The notes under the pieces are model-generated. The model did no database searches, was not told where the DNA came from, and saw only the letters and a program-made list of their open reading frames with translations. From Tardiphaga sp. vice304 (GTDB taxonomy: Bacteria > Pseudomonadota > Alphaproteobacteria > Rhizobiales > Xanthobacteraceae): a stretch of DNA of 64,000 nucleotides. Positions 17,961 to 25,943 of this stretch are shown here, in pieces (the stretch's first letter is position 1; every line of letters starts with the position of its first letter). Position numbers and translations under genes: made by a program. The stretch lies in NCBI RefSeq assembly GCF_007018905.1, contig NZ_CP041402.1, positions 898,501-962,500 of the forward strand, written 5' to 3'.

Positions 17961-19025
17961 ATGAATCTCTCGCTGCCCACCCTCTCGCAAAACATCACCA
18001 CGCTGCAAACCCTCGCGGTCGGCACGGTCGGCGCGGCGTTGTTCTATCTCGCGGAATTGCCGGGCGGGTTGATCTCCGGCGCGATGATCGCGGTGGCGGT
18101 GTTCGGCGTCTCCGGGCGCCCGGTTGGGCTGCCGCAGCCGATGGCGCATGTGATCCTGATGACGCTCGGACTGTCGCTGGGATCGATGGTGTCGCCGGAG
18201 ATGGTGAAGAATCTCAGCGCCTATCCGGTGACAATCGCGCTGCTGGCGGTGGCGACCTTTTGCTCGACCTTCGGCTCGAGCCTCTATTTGCAACGCTTTC
18301 ACGGCTGGGACCGCACGTCGGCGCTGCTCGCCGGCAGTCCCGGCGCGCTGTCGCAGATCATCATGCTGGCCACCGAGCGCAATGCCGACGTGCCCGGGAT
18401 CGCTGTCGTGCAGATCTTCCGTGTGATGATCCTGACCGCTTTGGTGCCGCTCCTGCTCGCCGCCACCGGGATTGCGGGCCATGGCCCGCTGCCGTCGCGC
18501 GGCGAACCGGCGACCGCAATGGCGCTGGCGCAGCTCGCCGTCGCGGCTGTCGTCGTGTCGCTGTTCATGCGCTGGATCCGGTTTCCGGCGAGCTGGATGT
18601 TCGGCGCGATGCTGGCCTCATCGGTGCTGCATGGCACCGGCCTGATCCACGGCGCACTGCCGCAATGGGCCTATATCGCTGCCTTGACCGGGATCGGCAC
18701 GCTGATCGGCTCGCGCTTCGGCAAGATCAGCCCGCGCACCATCCTCAGCCATCTGGCGGCGGGGCTGGGGTCGTTCGGGGTCGCGATCGCGATCTCGTCG
18801 GTGTTCGTCGCGGTGATCGCGCTGACCACCGATGTGAAGCTGAGCGATATCGTGGTCGCCTTCGCGCCGGGCGCGATGGACGCGATGCTGGCGCTGGCGC
18901 TGACGCTGCACATCGATCCGGTGTTCGTCGGCGCGCATCATTTGTCGCGCTTTGTCTACGTCTCGATCGTGACGCCGGGCATCGTGCACCTGTTCGGCAA
19001 GGCGCGGGACGATATCGACGACTAG
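17961..19025 (+). CDS. AbrB/AmoA-type (PF05145) membrane protein
   Basis: 354 residues, about ten hydrophobic helices arranged as two similar halves. Each half contains a proline- and glycine-rich segment (ELPGGLISGAMIAVAVFG; ASWMFGAMLASSVLHG), the AbrB duplication described for this family. Databases label it ammonia monooxygenase or AbrB regulator, but the sequence is plainly an integral membrane protein and a transporter is more likely. GSPGALSQIIML and FAPGAMDAMLALAL are matching loop motifs in the two halves. It is convergent with dsbB, the stops overlapping by three bases. Confidence 0.85.
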   Translation: MNLSLPTLSQNITTLQTLAVGTVGAALFYLAELPGGLISGAMIAVAVFGVSGRPVGLPQPMAHVILMTLGLSLGSMVSPEMVKNLSAYPVTIALLAVATFCSTFGSSLYLQRFHGWDRTSALLAGSPGALSQIIMLATERNADVPGIAVVQIFRVMILTALVPLLLAATGIAGHGPLPSRGEPATAMALAQLAVAAVVVSLFMRWIRFPASWMFGAMLASSVLHGTGLIHGALPQWAYIAALTGIGTLIGSRFGKISPRTILSHLAAGLGSFGVAIAISSVFVAVIALTTDVKLSDIVVAFAPGAMDAMLALALTLHIDPVFVGAHHLSRFVYVSIVTPGIVHLFGKARDDIDD

Positions 19026-19558
19026 GCTTTCGCGGTCTTTGCGGCGCCCCATCCGGCGATCGCCGCCATGGCGAGCGAGATCAGCACATTGTAGCCCGCC
19101 AGCGAGACGCCCAGAAAGCGGAACTGGACCTCGTCGCAGCGGATCACCTTCACGGTATTGAGGCGCTCCAGCAGGCTGCCGGCGCTGCCGAGACTGACGA
19201 CCGGCCCGGAGCAATCGGTCGGTCCCGGCCAGAACCGCCATTCGACGCCGGCGTGGTAGGCCGCCAGGCCGGCATTGCCGAGCGCCGCCAGCGCCAGCAC
19301 CGCAAGGCCCGCGACCAGCAATGCGCGCGGTGCCCGTCTGATGGCGGCGATCGCCAGCAGCACGGCCAGCGGCAGCTGCAGATAGAAGGCGTAGCGCTGC
19401 TCGAGGCAGAGCGGGCAGGGCTGGATGGCCAGCACCAGTTGAAAGAACCACGCGCCGGCCAGCGTTGCCGCCGCGATCAGGCCGACCACGGCAGCCGCCA
19501 GCAGCGCGGGATCGAAATGGCCCGGCGAGACGGGCTTGAAGGTCGTGGAGGCGGTCAC
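19022..19558 (-). CDS. dsbB: Disulfide bond formation protein B (DsbB family)
   Basis: 178 residues with four hydrophobic helices. IQPCPLCLEQR carries the first redox pair at about Cys48 and Cys51, in the first periplasmic loop, and TDCSGP...VIRCDE the second pair in the second loop, as expected for the quinone-linked oxidase that reoxidises DsbA. I chose the GTG at 19556-19558, which has GGAGA eight bases upstream; the longer frame runs into the tRNA-Leu gene. The DsbA-like protein at 9192-9872 is a possible partner, though it is not adjacent. Confidence 0.88.
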   Translation of the reverse strand: MTASTTFKPVSPGHFDPALLAAAVVGLIAAATLAGAWFFQLVLAIQPCPLCLEQRYAFYLQLPLAVLLAIAAIRRAPRALLVAGLAVLALAALGNAGLAAYHAGVEWRFWPGPTDCSGPVVSLGSAGSLLERLNTVKVIRCDEVQFRFLGVSLAGYNVLISLAMAAIAGWGAAKTAKA

Positions 19559-19655
19559 GGCGGCATTCTCCGGGTTCGACTGCTGGTATCTGCCCCGGAA
19601 CAGGCTGTCGAGCGGGCCGCGATCACACTGGGGTGTATGGGCCGCCATCTGCCGG

Positions 19656-19683
19656 TTGACCCGCCCGGCGCGCCCGCTATATT
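19656..19683 (+). promoter_or_regulatory. Sigma-70-type promoter of tRNA-Leu
   Basis: TTGACC and TATATT are separated by 16 bases and lie about 40 bases before the first base of the tRNA gene, a suitable position for its promoter. Confidence 0.7.
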
Positions 19684-19722
19684 CCGCCCGCTTCGCGTCC
19701 CCGCCCAGGCGACGGCGCGATG

Positions 19723-19807
19723 GCCCCTGTGGCGGAATTGGTAGACGCGCTCGACTCAAAATCGAGTTCCGCAAGGAGTGCTGGTTCGATTCCGGCCAGG
19801 GGCACCA
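19723..19807 (+). tRNA. tRNA-Leu (anticodon CAA)
   Basis: An 85-base class II tRNA. The acceptor GCCCCTG pairs with CAGGGGC, and the CCA end is encoded. The anticodon stem CTCGA/TCGAG encloses CTCAAAA, giving anticodon CAA, which reads the rare leucine codon UUG. The variable arm is long, as in tRNA-Leu, and the T arm has GGTTCGATTCC. Confidence 0.96.
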
Positions 19808-19982
19808 TCGATCCGCAATTGTCCATAACAGCTCGACGGCCCGACCGCCACGACGCCCCGCGACGGGATCGCTAGGCAATCGGTCCTATCCGGAAGGCGG
19901 GGATCAGCCCCGCTGCGGAAGATTGCGATGACGACCATTCTCTCCTAATCTGTCGCTGGATATCGGCGGGTCTGGCGGCGTG

Positions 19983-20942
19983 ATGGATGTAGCACAGCAG
20001 ACGAGGGCTTATGGCCGCAGACAGCGCCCGATCGCGCTGGCGCGGGCTTCGCTCCTCGGCGCCGCCGTGCTGGTCGCGGCGGTCGCCGCCGCTTTGGCCC
20101 CTGACTGGCTGTCGACGCCGACGCCCGCCGTAGCCCCGCAGGCGACGCCGCAGCGCATCGCTTTCGCGCTTCGCTACCCCGATGAACTTGTCCTGGACCA
20201 GCAGCGGGAAGCCGGGTTGCGCCGGGCACGAGCCCAGCTTGCCGAGCAACTGCGCGGCACGACGATGCCATCGGCCACCGAGGCGCCGTCCATCGCGCCC
20301 GATCCCGGTCCCAAAGTCCCCATTCCGAGATCCCGACCGCCGATCGCCGGTGCCATCGCCGATGGCGGGCGGCTGGCTGCGCAGCCCATGACGGGCGGAA
20401 GCTTTGACGTCAGCTCCGCCGTCCGAAACGTCTTCGCCATGCTGCCGCCCGGCCTGCAACTGGCATCGATCAATCCCGATGGCGGCCTGCTAGGCAATGG
20501 GCAGGAAAAGCCGGTCGATCTGTCGGCCTATGGCGAGCAGACCGCGGTCTACGACATCACCGCGCGGGTTGTTCACATGCCCGATGGCACCCGTCTGGAA
20601 GCCCATTCCGGATTCGGCGACCTGATGGACGATGTTGACAACGTCCACGTCCGGGACCGGGGCGCCACGCCGCCCAACGTCTACGAGCTCAGCCTTCGGG
20701 AGAAGCTGTTTCACGGTGTCCAGGCGTTGCGGATGAAGCCGGTGGGAGAGGGTGAGCTGTTCGGTCGAAGCGGGCTCTTGGCTCACAGTTATCTGCTGGG
20801 GCCAAACGGCCAGTCGAATGGCTGCGTGTCGTTCAAGGATTATGATGCGTTCCTGAAAGCGTACCACAGCGGCGACATCAAGCGGCTCGTCGTGGTGAAA
20901 AGCATCAGGGACGATACGACCCGGCTGGCCCGGAAGACATAG
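19983..20942 (+). CDS. DUF2778 (Tlde1-like) protein with membrane anchor
   Basis: 319 residues. One hydrophobic helix at about 22-40, a Pro-rich linker to about 130, then a C-terminal DUF2778 domain at about 170-318. The domain holds EAHSGFGD and AHSYLLG...SNGCVSFKDYD; a His followed by S-x-G-C is the L,D-transpeptidase-like active-site pattern shared with Tlde1 peptidoglycan-targeting effectors. A cell-wall L,D-carboxypeptidase or exchange role is therefore plausible. No secretion-system or immunity genes are adjacent, so a housekeeping role fits better than an effector role. A GTG one codon upstream is also open. Confidence 0.78.
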   Translation: MDVAQQTRAYGRRQRPIALARASLLGAAVLVAAVAAALAPDWLSTPTPAVAPQATPQRIAFALRYPDELVLDQQREAGLRRARAQLAEQLRGTTMPSATEAPSIAPDPGPKVPIPRSRPPIAGAIADGGRLAAQPMTGGSFDVSSAVRNVFAMLPPGLQLASINPDGGLLGNGQEKPVDLSAYGEQTAVYDITARVVHMPDGTRLEAHSGFGDLMDDVDNVHVRDRGATPPNVYELSLREKLFHGVQALRMKPVGEGELFGRSGLLAHSYLLGPNGQSNGCVSFKDYDAFLKAYHSGDIKRLVVVKSIRDDTTRLARKT

Positions 20943-21165
20943 CCGGGCTTTAGCAAAAATCGCGTGTTGCTGACCATTGGCCGCACCGCGTATCCGGCGG
21001 TCGGGTCCCCTCGCGCGCTGCGAGCTGCGCGGCCTCAGGGCCGCCCGCCTTTATGGCTTTCCTATATCTTCGGCAGATCCACCATCTCGAAAACCTACGC
21101 CGTCCGCGGCATCTGTGCGTGCATGACGGCGGACCCGCGTCCGCCTCGCGGACAGGAGTTTCCCC

Positions 21166-21249
21166 ATGCTGGACATCGCCATGCTGGCCCTTGGGCTCGG
21201 CTTTTTCATTTTATCGGCGGGCTACGCCTACGCCTGCGAACGGCTGTGA
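21166..21249 (+). CDS. 27-residue membrane micropeptide at the head of the kdp operon
   Basis: A 27-codon frame starting at ATG 21166 with GGAG ten bases upstream (CAGGAGTTTCCCC). The product is one hydrophobic helix (LDIAMLALGLGFFILSAGYAY) with a short polar end CERL. It lies 10 bases before kdpF and, like KdpF, looks like a single-span peptide. Similar short frames precede kdpF in related rhizobial-type genomes as far as I recall, but I have not verified this. A regulatory or stabilising subunit of the Kdp complex is possible. Confidence 0.6.
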   Translation: MLDIAMLALGLGFFILSAGYAYACERL

Positions 21250-21259
21250 GGCTGCAATC

Positions 21260-21349
21260 ATGATGTTCGATTACACGCTCGCCGGCATCGTGTCTGCCGG
21301 ACTGCTCATCTATCTGACTTACGCGCTGCTGCGCCCCGAACGGTTTTGA
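21260..21349 (+). CDS. kdpF: K+-transporting ATPase subunit F
   Basis: 29 residues, a single hydrophobic helix (LAGIVSAGLLIYLTYALL) ending in RPERF, the characteristic C-terminus of KdpF. It stabilises the KdpFABC complex in the inner membrane. GAGG nine bases upstream supports the ATG at 21260; a second ATG follows directly. It is separated from kdpA by 69 bases that hold a palindromic repeat. Confidence 0.92.
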   Translation: MMFDYTLAGIVSAGLLIYLTYALLRPERF

Positions 21350-21350
21350 C

Positions 21351-21397
21351 CGCGTGATCCCTAAAAGTGGAACCCGGTTTTCGGAAAAGATCACGCG
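21351..21397. repeat. Palindromic repeat between kdpF and kdpA
   Basis: CGCGTGATC at the left end and GATCACGCG at the right form a perfect 9-bp inverted repeat around AAAGTGGAACCCGGTTTTCG and GAAAA. The core resembles a very common rhizobial intergenic element with GGTTTTCGGAAAAGATCA. It lies inside the operon and ends 22 bases before the kdpA start. Confidence 0.75.
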
Positions 21398-21418
21398 CAA
21401 CTTTGAAAGCTCGCCACC

Positions 21419-23122
21419 ATGACCCTGATTGGCTGGATACAAATTCTTTTATACGGCGCGGTCGTCGTCGCGCTGGTGAAGCCGCTCGGCGGCTACATGA
21501 CCCGCGTCTTCAACGGCGAGCGGACGTTTCTGTCGCCGATCCTGCGGCCGGTCGAAAACGGGCTGTACCGGATGGCCGGCGTCGATGAGACGCGCGAGCA
21601 GCACTGGCTGACCTACACCCTCGCCGTGCTGTTCTTCCATGTCGGCGGCTTCCTCATCATCTACGCCGTGATGCGGCTGCAGGCGGTGCTGCCGTTCAAC
21701 CCGGCGGGCCAGGCCGCGGTGGCGGAAGACCTGTCGTTCAACACGGCGATGTCGTTCGTCACCAATACCAACTGGCAGAACTACGGCGGCGAAAGCACGC
21801 TGTCCTATTTCACCCAGATGGTCGGCCTGACCCACCAGAACTTCCTGTCGGCCGCGACCGGCATCGCGCTGGCCATCGCCATGATCCGCGGCTTCTCGCG
21901 CTCGTCGATGAAGACGATCGGCAATTTCTGGATCGACGTGACCCGCTGCACGCTCTATGTGCTGCTGCCGATCTGCATCGTCTATGCGCTGTTCCTGGTC
22001 TGGCAGGGCATCCCGCAGACGCTCGGCGCCTATGTCGATGCGACCACGCTGGAAGGCGCGAAGCAGACCATCGCGGTAGGCCCCGTGGCGTCGCAGGTCG
22101 CGATCAAGATGCTCGGCACCAATGGCGGCGGCTTCTTCAATGCCAATGCGGCGCATCCGTTCGAGAACCCGACCGCACTGTCGAATTTCATCCAGATGAT
22201 CTCGATCTTCGCGCTCGGCGCCGCTTTGACCAACGTGTTCGGCCGCATGGTCGGCAACGAGAAGCAGGGCTGGGCGATCCTCGGCGTGATGGGTGTGCTG
22301 TTCTTCGCCGGCGTCGCGATCACTTACGGCGCCGAAGCCTCCGGCACCACCGGCCTGGCCGATCTCGGCCTCACCGGCGGCAACATGGAAGGCAAGGAGC
22401 TGCGCTTCGGCATCATAGCCTCCAGCCTGTTTGCGGTCGTCACCACGGCGGCGTCGTGCGGCGCAGTCAATGCGATGCATGATTCCTTCACCGCGATCGG
22501 CGGCATGATCCCGCTGATCAACATGCAGCTCGGCGAGATCATCATCGGCGGCGTCGGCGCGGGTCTCTACGGCATGCTGCTGTTCGTCGTGCTGGCGATC
22601 TTTGTCGCAGGCCTGATGGTCGGCCGCACGCCGGAATATGTCGGCAAGAAGATCGAGCAGCGCGAAGTGAAGATGGCGATGCTCGCGATCCTGGTGCTGC
22701 CGCTGATGTATCTCGGCTGGACCGCGGTCGCTGTGGTGCTGCCTTCCGCGGTTACGTCGATGGCCAATGCCGGCCCGCACGGCTTTACCGAGGTGCTGTA
22801 TGCCTTCACATCGGCGACCGGCAACAATGGTTCGGCGTTCGGCGGTCTGACCGGCAACACCTTCTTCTACAATCTGACGCTGGCCTCTTCGATGTTCGTC
22901 GGCCGCTTCTTCATGATCGTGCCGGCGATGGCGCTGGCGGGGTCATTGGCGGCGAAGAAATCGATCCCGGCGTCGGCGGGCACCCTGCCGACCACCGGCG
23001 GCCTGTTCATCGGCCTGGTGGTCGGCGTCATCCTGATCATCGGCGGTCTCACCTTCTTCCCGGCGCTCGCGCTCGGGCCGATCGTCGAGCATCTCGCGAT
23101 GACCGCCCATACTTTGTTCTGA
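21419..23122 (+). CDS. kdpA: K+-transporting ATPase subunit A
   Basis: 567 residues, normal length. KdpA is the channel-like potassium-selective subunit with four pore-helix repeats; [47 protein letters not shown] and [16 protein letters not shown] are the four selectivity-filter regions. It sits in the inner membrane and passes K+ to KdpB. The gene is 69 bases after kdpF and 13 before kdpB, consistent with one operon. Confidence 0.97.
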   Translation: MTLIGWIQILLYGAVVVALVKPLGGYMTRVFNGERTFLSPILRPVENGLYRMAGVDETREQHWLTYTLAVLFFHVGGFLIIYAVMRLQAVLPFNPAGQAAVAEDLSFNTAMSFVTNTNWQNYGGESTLSYFTQMVGLTHQNFLSAATGIALAIAMIRGFSRSSMKTIGNFWIDVTRCTLYVLLPICIVYALFLVWQGIPQTLGAYVDATTLEGAKQTIAVGPVASQVAIKMLGTNGGGFFNANAAHPFENPTALSNFIQMISIFALGAALTNVFGRMVGNEKQGWAILGVMGVLFFAGVAITYGAEASGTTGLADLGLTGGNMEGKELRFGIIASSLFAVVTTAASCGAVNAMHDSFTAIGGMIPLINMQLGEIIIGGVGAGLYGMLLFVVLAIFVAGLMVGRTPEYVGKKIEQREVKMAMLAILVLPLMYLGWTAVAVVLPSAVTSMANAGPHGFTEVLYAFTSATGNNGSAFGGLTGNTFFYNLTLASSMFVGRFFMIVPAMALAGSLAAKKSIPASAGTLPTTGGLFIGLVVGVILIIGGLTFFPALALGPIVEHLAMTAHTLF

Positions 23123-23135
23123 TCGGAGACCTGCC

Positions 23136-25199
23136 ATGGAAACGTTGAAACTGCAGAAGCGGGTGCCGGTCTCGGCCATGCTCGATGCCAAGATCGTTGG
23201 GCCCGCCATCGGCTCGGCGATGCGCAAGCTCGATCCGCGCCTGATGATCAAGAACCCGGTGATGTTCGTCGTCGAGGTCGTCGCCGCGCTGACCACGGTG
23301 ATCTTCATCAAGAACCTGTTCACCGGCGGGGAGGATCTGGGCTTCGCGTTCCAGATCATCCTGTGGCTGTGGTTCACGGTGCTGTTCGCCAATTTCGCCG
23401 AAGCGGTTGCCGAAGGCCGCGGCAAGGCGCAGGCGGAATCGCTGAAGAAGACCCGCACCGAAAGCCAGGCCAAGCTGATGACCGGCAACGCCGGTGACCG
23501 GAGCTACCGCATGGTCTCGGGTACCAGCCTGAAGGTCGGCGATGTCGTGCTGGTGGAAGCCGGCGACAACATCCCGTCCGACGGCGAAGTGATCGAAGGC
23601 GTCGCCTCGGTCAACGAGGCAGCCATCACCGGCGAGTCTGCCCCCGTGATCCGCGAATCCGGCGGCGACCGTTCCGCCGTCACCGGCGGCACGCAGGTCC
23701 TGTCGGACTGGATCCGCGTCCGAATCACCGCGGCGCAGGGCTCGACCTTCATCGACCGCATGATCGCGCTGGTGGAAGGTGCTGCGCGGCAGAAGACGCC
23801 GAACGAGATCGCGCTGAATATTCTGCTGATCGGCCTCACCATCATCTTCGTGTTCGCCACCGTGACGATCCCGAGCTACGCGGCTTACGCCGGCGGCTCG
23901 ATCTCGGTGGTCGTGCTGGTCGCTTTGTTCGTGACGCTGATCCCGACCACGATCGGCGCGCTGCTGTCGGCGATCGGCATCGCCGGCATGGACCGGCTGG
24001 TGCGCTTCAACGTGCTCGCGATGTCCGGCCGCGCGGTGGAAGCCGCCGGCGACGTCGACACGCTGCTGCTCGACAAGACCGGCACCATCACGCTGGGCAA
24101 TCGCCAGGCCACCGCGTTCCGCCCCGTGCGCGGCGTCACCGAACAGGAGCTGGCCGATGCCGCGCAGCTCGCATCATTGGCCGACGAGACCCCGGAAGGC
24201 CGCTCCATCGTCGTGCTCGCCAAGGAGAAGTACAACATCCGTGGCCGCGACATGGCCGAGCTCGGCGCCACCTTCGTGCCGTTCACGGCGCAGACACGCA
24301 TGAGCGGCGTCGATGCGTCGGGCTCGTCGGTGCGCAAGGGCGCGGTGGATTCGATCCTGACCTATGTCGGCGGCGCCACAGATAGTTCGCGCGAGATCCA
24401 GGCGATTGCGGACGAGATTTCGAAAGCCGGCGGCACGCCGCTGGCAGTCGCCCGTGATGGCAAGCTGCTCGGCGTCGTCCACCTGAAGGACATCGTCAAG
24501 GGCGGCATCCGCGAACGCTTCGCCGAGCTGCGCACGATGGGCATCCGCACCGTGATGATCACCGGCGACAACCCGATGACCGCGGCGGCGATCGCCGCCG
24601 AGGCCGGCGTCGACGACTTCCTGGCGCAGGCGACCCCGGAGGACAAGCTGCAGCTCATTCGCGACGAGCAGGCCAAGGGCAAGCTGGTGGCGATGTGCGG
24701 CGACGGCACCAACGACGCCCCTGCGCTGGCGCAGGCCGATGTCGGCGTCGCCATGAACACCGGCACGCAAGCCGCGCGCGAGGCCGGCAACATGGTCGAC
24801 CTCGACTCGAACCCGACCAAGCTGATCGAGATCGTCGAGATCGGCAAGCAGCTCCTGATGACGCGCGGTGCACTGACGACGTTCTCGATCGCCAACGACG
24901 TCGCCAAGTACTTCGCCATCATCCCGGCGATCTTCCTGGCGTTCTACCCGCAGCTCGACGCGCTCAACATCATGCGGTTGCACAGCCCGCAGAGTGCGAT
25001 CCTGTCGGCGATCATCTTCAACGCGATCATCATCATCGCGCTGATTCCGCTGGCGCTGCGCGGCGTCGCCTACCGCCCGATCGGCGCCGGCGCGCTGCTC
25101 GGCCGCAACCTGCTGATCTATGGCCTCGGCGGCATCATCGTCCCGTTCATCGGCATCAAGGCGATCGACCTCGCGGTCACCGCTTTGCATCTGGTCTGA
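23136..25199 (+). CDS. kdpB: K+-transporting P-type ATPase subunit B
   Basis: 687 residues. The P-type ATPase motifs are intact: TGESAP in the actuator domain, DKTGTIT with the phosphorylated Asp at residue 313, a nucleotide-binding domain, and [20 protein letters not shown] in the hinge. It hydrolyses ATP to drive K+ uptake through KdpA. The start is set by GGAG ten bases upstream, and the kdpC start follows 10 bases after the stop. Confidence 0.98.
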   Translation: METLKLQKRVPVSAMLDAKIVGPAIGSAMRKLDPRLMIKNPVMFVVEVVAALTTVIFIKNLFTGGEDLGFAFQIILWLWFTVLFANFAEAVAEGRGKAQAESLKKTRTESQAKLMTGNAGDRSYRMVSGTSLKVGDVVLVEAGDNIPSDGEVIEGVASVNEAAITGESAPVIRESGGDRSAVTGGTQVLSDWIRVRITAAQGSTFIDRMIALVEGAARQKTPNEIALNILLIGLTIIFVFATVTIPSYAAYAGGSISVVVLVALFVTLIPTTIGALLSAIGIAGMDRLVRFNVLAMSGRAVEAAGDVDTLLLDKTGTITLGNRQATAFRPVRGVTEQELADAAQLASLADETPEGRSIVVLAKEKYNIRGRDMAELGATFVPFTAQTRMSGVDASGSSVRKGAVDSILTYVGGATDSSREIQAIADEISKAGGTPLAVARDGKLLGVVHLKDIVKGGIRERFAELRTMGIRTVMITGDNPMTAAAIAAEAGVDDFLAQATPEDKLQLIRDEQAKGKLVAMCGDGTNDAPALAQADVGVAMNTGTQAAREAGNMVDLDSNPTKLIEIVEIGKQLLMTRGALTTFSIANDVAKYFAIIPAIFLAFYPQLDALNIMRLHSPQSAILSAIIFNAIIIIALIPLALRGVAYRPIGAGALLGRNLLIYGLGGIIVPFIGIKAIDLAVTALHLV

Positions 25200-25209
25200 G
25201 GAGAAAGTC

Positions 25210-25815
25210 ATGTTGAAAGAACTTCGTCCCGCCATCGTCGTGCTGCTTGGCCTGACCGTCATCACCGGCGTGATCTATCCCCTCGGCATGACCGCGGTGT
25301 CATGTGTCATCTTCCCGAAACAGGCCGAAGGCAGCCTGATCGAGCGCGACGGCCGGGTCGTCGGCTCCACGCTGATCGGCCAGGAATTCACCACCGACGA
25401 GTATTTCCACGGTCGCCCCTCGGCGACCACCGGGCCCGACCCCAAGGACGCCACTAAGACCGCGCCACAGCCCTACAATGCGATCAATTCGATGGGCTCG
25501 AATCTCGGCCCGACCAGCCAGGCGCTCAATGACCGCATCAAGGAAGATGTGGCGAAGCTGAAGGCGGAGAACCCCGCCATGCCGGTGCCGATCGATCTGG
25601 TGACCACCTCCGGCAGCGGCCTCGACCCCGACATCTCGCCGGAAGGGGCGTTGTTCCAGGTTCTGCGCGTAGCCCGCGCGCGCAAGCTGCCCGAGGACCG
25701 GGTCCGCCAACTGGTGACGGAAAACACCCAGCGGCGCTTCATTGGCCTGCTGGGTGAGCCGCGCGTCAATGTGCTGGCGCTCAATCTGGCGCTGGATGCA
25801 GCGGCAGCGAAGTAA
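25210..25815 (+). CDS. kdpC: K+-transporting ATPase subunit C
   Basis: 201 residues. One N-terminal membrane helix (about 8-28), followed by a periplasmic domain with IGQEF...YFHGRPS at about 58-72, [16 protein letters not shown] residues near 100, and [18 protein letters not shown] near 143-160, all KdpC signatures. It assembles with KdpAB and helps ligand capture. GAGGAGAAAG precedes the ATG at 25210; longer readings overlap kdpB. Confidence 0.96.
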   Translation: MLKELRPAIVVLLGLTVITGVIYPLGMTAVSCVIFPKQAEGSLIERDGRVVGSTLIGQEFTTDEYFHGRPSATTGPDPKDATKTAPQPYNAINSMGSNLGPTSQALNDRIKEDVAKLKAENPAMPVPIDLVTTSGSGLDPDISPEGALFQVLRVARARKLPEDRVRQLVTENTQRRFIGLLGEPRVNVLALNLALDAAAAK

Positions 25816-25818
25816 TCG

Positions 25819-25892
25819 TAGGGTGGGCAAAGGCGCGTCTGCGCCGTGCCCACCATCTCTAACGGTGGGCACACTTCGCTTCGCCCACCCTA
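25819..25892. repeat. Palindromic repeat (TAGGGTGGGC family, family E)
   Basis: TAGGGTGGGC begins the element and GCCCACCCTA ends it; the centre holds CGTGCCCACC and GGTGGGCACA as a second inverted pair, so the two halves can each fold or pair with each other. It lies between kdpC and kdpD. Confidence 0.85.
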
Positions 25893-25943
25893 TGGCTGAA
25901 GCATCGATCTAGGCTGCAGCCCGAGCGGAGACTATATTGCCGT

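Noticed and set aside
20943..21165. A KdpE binding site upstream of the kdp operon
   Set aside because: An AT-rich patch near 21049-21068 (TTTATGGCTTTCCTATAT) is suggestive, but the KdpE site of this group is not known well enough to assign it.
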